56,093 nucleotides of DNA from JAGKXB01 sp964498835. GTDB taxonomy: Bacteria; Pseudomonadota; Gammaproteobacteria; Burkholderiales; Burkholderiaceae_D. The position numbers and the translations under genes are program-made. This document shows, one piece after another, positions 53,405-56,093 of the stretch. The notes beneath the pieces were generated by a model. That model was not told the DNA's origin and ran no database searches. It saw only the letters and a list, made by a program, of their open reading frames with translations. Each line of letters starts with the position of its first letter. The stretch's first letter is position 1. Location: NCBI GenBank assembly GCA_964498835.1, contig CAZCIX010000009.1, positions 1 through 56,093 of the forward strand. Direction: 5' to 3'.

Positions 53405-55990
53405 TTATTTCGGCTGTGAATCGGTTGGGGGTGAACGTTTAAACGACATCACGCTTACTTTCTTGATGCCTTGATTCCACATACCGTGCAAGGTGTCTTC
53501 GAAATTTTTGGCGAATCGCCGTGTATCAAATAAAACGGTTTTAAGAACCTTATCTCTCAAGGTGTTTCGTAAGATAGCGAGAGTTTGAAGATCAGAGGCG
53601 AATTCGATTGCTTTGTTGACATAGTCATCATAGTCTTGGGCAATCCAGTTTGTTTGACCGGCATTGATGGCGATTGACTCACCCAAGCGAGACAAAAATC
53701 GATTTCCTTTCAAGGTTAATACAGGAGTACTCATCCATAACGCATCCACTGAAGTGGTTCCTCCAGGATAAGGAAAGGTGTCAAGAACGATGTCGACTTG
53801 GTTGTACGTTTGAAAATACTCTGTTCTTGAACTGGAGCCTTTGAGAATAAGGCGATCGATCGAAAGATCATGAATGGCAAATCGGTTTTGCACATCGCTT
53901 ATTACTTTGCTATCAGCCAACTGTCTTGACTTAAGAAGTAACTTTGAATGCGGTACTTTTTTAAGAATGGTTGCCCAGAGTTTGACAACCTGGTCATTCA
54001 TTTTTGAGAGATTGCCCAAGCAGCCGAAGGTCAGGTAGTGATTGCTCAATGCAGGTAATGAAGATGGGGAAACGGGTTGAACGGGGGGGATAAGGCACAA
54101 CCAGGTTTCTGCCAGATTCCAGATTTTTTCCGTGAAATGGTGTTGATCACTTTGTGGGGACATGTAAGGATCACCTAAAAAGTAATCCATTTCTGGTAAT
54201 CCAGTTGTTGCAAAGTAACCAAGCCAAGAGGCTTGAACAGGTGCAGGTTTATAGGAAAAAACGGGTAATCGGTTGTGCGCAGTATGCCCCGATAGATCAA
54301 TCAGAATTTGAATGCCGTGTGCATGAATCAGCGTTGCTGCTTCAAGATCTGCCTTGCCATAAATCGGAAGCCATTTCTCAAAATGTGGTTTGAGGCGCTC
54401 TGTCAGGTCATCTGTTTCTGGTGTGGTTGGGAAAGCGTAGATCTCAAATTGGTTTGGATCAAGATGTTTGAGTAAACCCTCAATAAAATAACCAACTGGG
54501 TGGTTTTTTAAATCGCCCGAAACAAAACCAATTCTTAATTTGACTGGATTAGCTTCAATAAGCCATGAATTAAATTTTGGTGTGGCACTGACTGAAATCA
54601 GCGAGCCATAAAGTTGCGCTTCAACTAAAGCCGCTGCAGGTGATAACGATTCAATATAGTTCAAACTAAACAACAGATTGCTACGTGTAGCTGTGTAATT
54701 GGGCTTGAGGCGAATAGCTTCCCTATAACTTGCCTCTGCTGCGCTCAATCTTCCAAGGTTTGTGAGTATGGATCCGAGATTGCTGTACGCATCAGCCGAA
54801 TCAGGATTTAACTGAATGGCATGTCGGCAACTTAGCTCCGCTTCATGCAAACGATCTAATTTGCAAAGAATGGCTCCTAAATTGCTGAGGGCTTGTGGAT
54901 CATTTTTGTTAAGCGTTAATGCTGCGCGACAAAATTCTTCTGCTTCAGAAAAGCGATTTAATCCTATGAGCGTATTGGCTAGATTGCTGTACGCGGATTG
55001 AAATGTTGGATTAAGTTTGATGGCAGCTTTGTAAGTTATTTCAGCCTCATTCAAACATTCAAGTTTCTTAAATGCGTTAGCGAGACAAAATTGAAAGTGC
55101 GCGTTCATAGGTGCTAGATGAACTGCGGTGGAATAACAATTTTTGCTTTCAGGAAAGCGCTCTAAATCCAACAAAGTGCTTCCAAGATTACAAAAGGCTT
55201 CCGCGTAATCGGGTTTTATTTCTATTGCTTTTCGTAACATGATTTCCGCATCAGCATACTTTCCCATGTCCCGTAACGTGACTGCCAAATTGTTATAACT
55301 TTCAGCATTGGTTGGGCTAATTTTGATGCTTTTACGGCAAAAGTCTTCAGCTTCCGTGAGTCTTCCTAAATCTCGTAATATTTTGCCTATATTGGAGTAA
55401 GTCTGCGCATCCATTGGATTGATGGTCGCTGCTTGATGCATCGCTATTAGCGCTTTCTCGAAATCTCCGATATGGCTGAATATTGCTCCGAGTACTTTCC
55501 ATCCAAAAGGATGCATCGGATATTCAAGCGTTAATTTTTGGGCAGTCTCTCTGGCTAAATCAAAATCCCCTGCGTTGTAACTAGCAAGCAATGCATCAAG
55601 CTCTGTTTGAGACGGGGAAGATTTGTTAGTTTGAAAGGCCACTAATTTTTGTTCAAGTTGCTTAATAGCTTCTCCCGCCAATCCTTTTTTCTTGCCTTCC
55701 GTTAAGACGGTACTTGCTTTTGCTATTTCTTTAGCTTCAATGAGTACGTGAATATAGCTAACCCAAAATTGTCCTTGCATTGGGCTATTTTCAAGCGCAG
55801 TTTTTAAATAAGTCAGGGCTTCTTGTGACTTGCCAAGTCCAACGAGCAGTATGCCAAGATTGTGATTGGCATCAGGATGTTTGGGCTGAATTTTGAGAAT
55901 TGCCCGATAAAGTTGTTCAGCCTCTTGAGGTTTGCCAGATTTGTGTGCTTCAACTGCTTTTAATAATGTTTGATCAATTTTGGAATTCAT
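53405..55990 (-). CDS. TPR protein with O-GlcNAc-transferase-like (GT41) domain
   Basis: 861 residues. Residues 1-460 are about ten or more TPR units (AEQLYRAILKIQPKHPDANHNLGILLVGLG; YSNIGKILRDLGRLTEAEDFCRKSIKISP). Residues 490-850 are the GT41 catalytic part: LRIGFVSGDLKNHPVGYFIEGLL, IDLSGHTAHNRLPVF (His around residue 567), APVQASWLGYFATTGLPEMDYFLGDP, DIVLDTFPYPGGTTSVDALWMSTPVLTLKG. GT41 enzymes attach GlcNAc or other sugars to Ser/Thr of proteins. Bacterial members modify flagellin, adhesins or unknown partners. No signal peptide. It starts right after the stop of an EamA-like gene. Confidence 0.9.
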   Translation of the reverse strand: MNSKIDQTLLKAVEAHKSGKPQEAEQLYRAILKIQPKHPDANHNLGILLVGLGKSQEALTYLKTALENSPMQGQFWVSYIHVLIEAKEIAKASTVLTEGKKKGLAGEAIKQLEQKLVAFQTNKSSPSQTELDALLASYNAGDFDLARETAQKLTLEYPMHPFGWKVLGAIFSHIGDFEKALIAMHQAATINPMDAQTYSNIGKILRDLGRLTEAEDFCRKSIKISPTNAESYNNLAVTLRDMGKYADAEIMLRKAIEIKPDYAEAFCNLGSTLLDLERFPESKNCYSTAVHLAPMNAHFQFCLANAFKKLECLNEAEITYKAAIKLNPTFQSAYSNLANTLIGLNRFSEAEEFCRAALTLNKNDPQALSNLGAILCKLDRLHEAELSCRHAIQLNPDSADAYSNLGSILTNLGRLSAAEASYREAIRLKPNYTATRSNLLFSLNYIESLSPAAALVEAQLYGSLISVSATPKFNSWLIEANPVKLRIGFVSGDLKNHPVGYFIEGLLKHLDPNQFEIYAFPTTPETDDLTERLKPHFEKWLPIYGKADLEAATLIHAHGIQILIDLSGHTAHNRLPVFSYKPAPVQASWLGYFATTGLPEMDYFLGDPYMSPQSDQHHFTEKIWNLAETWLCLIPPVQPVSPSSLPALSNHYLTFGCLGNLSKMNDQVVKLWATILKKVPHSKLLLKSRQLADSKVISDVQNRFAIHDLSIDRLILKGSSSRTEYFQTYNQVDIVLDTFPYPGGTTSVDALWMSTPVLTLKGNRFLSRLGESIAINAGQTNWIAQDYDDYVNKAIEFASDLQTLAILRNTLRDKVLKTVLFDTRRFAKNFEDTLHGMWNQGIKKVSVMSFKRSPPTDSQPK

Positions 55991-55992
55991 AG

Positions 55993-56093
55993 CTATTGAT
56001 TAGCCCATTTCGACCAAACAGACAAAACCGCTGCCAATAAAATCAACGTACCGCCTATCATCAACCTGGTCGTCAATACCCCAGCGCCCAAAA
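55993..56093 (-). CDS. EamA/DMT-type transporter, only the C-terminal tail in the window
   Basis: Minus-strand frame open to the window edge, ending in LMIGGTLILLAAVLSVWSKW and a stop at 55993-55995. The last membrane span of drug/metabolite transporters has this form. Its stop is 3 nt before the ATG of the OGT-like gene, suggesting one operon. Confidence 0.55.
   Translation of the reverse strand, partial: LGAGVLTTRLMIGGTLILLAAVLSVWSKWANQ

Overview
The window is a chromosomal segment of a betaproteobacterium, most likely a member of the Burkholderiales close to the Oxalobacteraceae. The pointers are gene order and content: yceD-rpmF-plsX-fabH-fabD-fabG-acpP-fabF in the classic order, gloB / methyltransferase / rnhA, a one-piece tmRNA, hslO and mutS, and a fused flavin monooxygenase/Old-Yellow-Enzyme protein typical of aerobic CoA-dependent aromatic degradation. 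GC content by eye is about half, lower than most free-living relatives. Several proteins built from eukaryote-like or solenoid repeats (BTB-like plus ARM-like repeats, MORN repeats, pentapeptide repeats, a TPR/O-GlcNAc-transferase-like protein) hint at a host-associated life. That last point is inference.

Layout. 1-5.3 kb: czcCBA-type heavy-metal RND efflux operon (czcC cut by the window edge). 5.4-10.4 kb: tRNA-Lys, a spermidine-synthase-like protein, a glycine-zipper lipoprotein-like gene, an orphan barstar, gloB, a methyltransferase, rnhA and a YgfX-like membrane protein. 10.5-18.4 kb: the fatty-acid/phospholipid synthesis operon read leftward, then maf (yceF type) and an RsmI-like methylase read rightward. 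18.4-20.7 kb: a BTB/ARM-repeat gene containing a 100-N gap. 20.8-25.7 kb: rlmJ, an MFS transporter and clpB. 25.7-34.7 kb: a probable 2-aminobenzoyl-CoA (anthranilate) degradation cluster (RidA, acyl-CoA dehydrogenase, enoyl-CoA hydratase, fused monooxygenase/reductase, CoA ligase fused to an SDR). It is interrupted by a MORN-repeat gene and an orphan higA-like gene. 35.0-36.7 kb: a ferredoxin reductase and gph. 36.7-37.05 kb: tmRNA.

37.0-45.9 kb is an accessory region. It starts at the tmRNA terminator, and a diverged copy of the tmRNA 3' flank recurs 6 kb further on. Between the two copies lie a two-gene operon with no family I recognise (GHKL-type ATPase plus a protein with two phosphoribosyltransferase-like segments), a YhcG/DUF1016 nuclease, and a manganese (yybP-ykoY) riboswitch driving a UPF0016 manganese exporter. 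An arsenic operon arsR-arsI-arsC-acr3 follows. The two-gene operon is my main candidate for an undescribed system. No integrase or transposase gene is visible.

45.9-56.1 kb: tRNA-Arg, tRNA-Ser, lysC, mutS (with a second 100-N gap), hslO, a secreted pentapeptide-repeat protein, an OGT-like TPR glycosyltransferase and the tail of an EamA-type transporter. Both N gaps are flanked by exact 55-bp duplications. Deleting 155 bp restores one reading frame in each case, so they look like scaffolding artefacts rather than broken genes.
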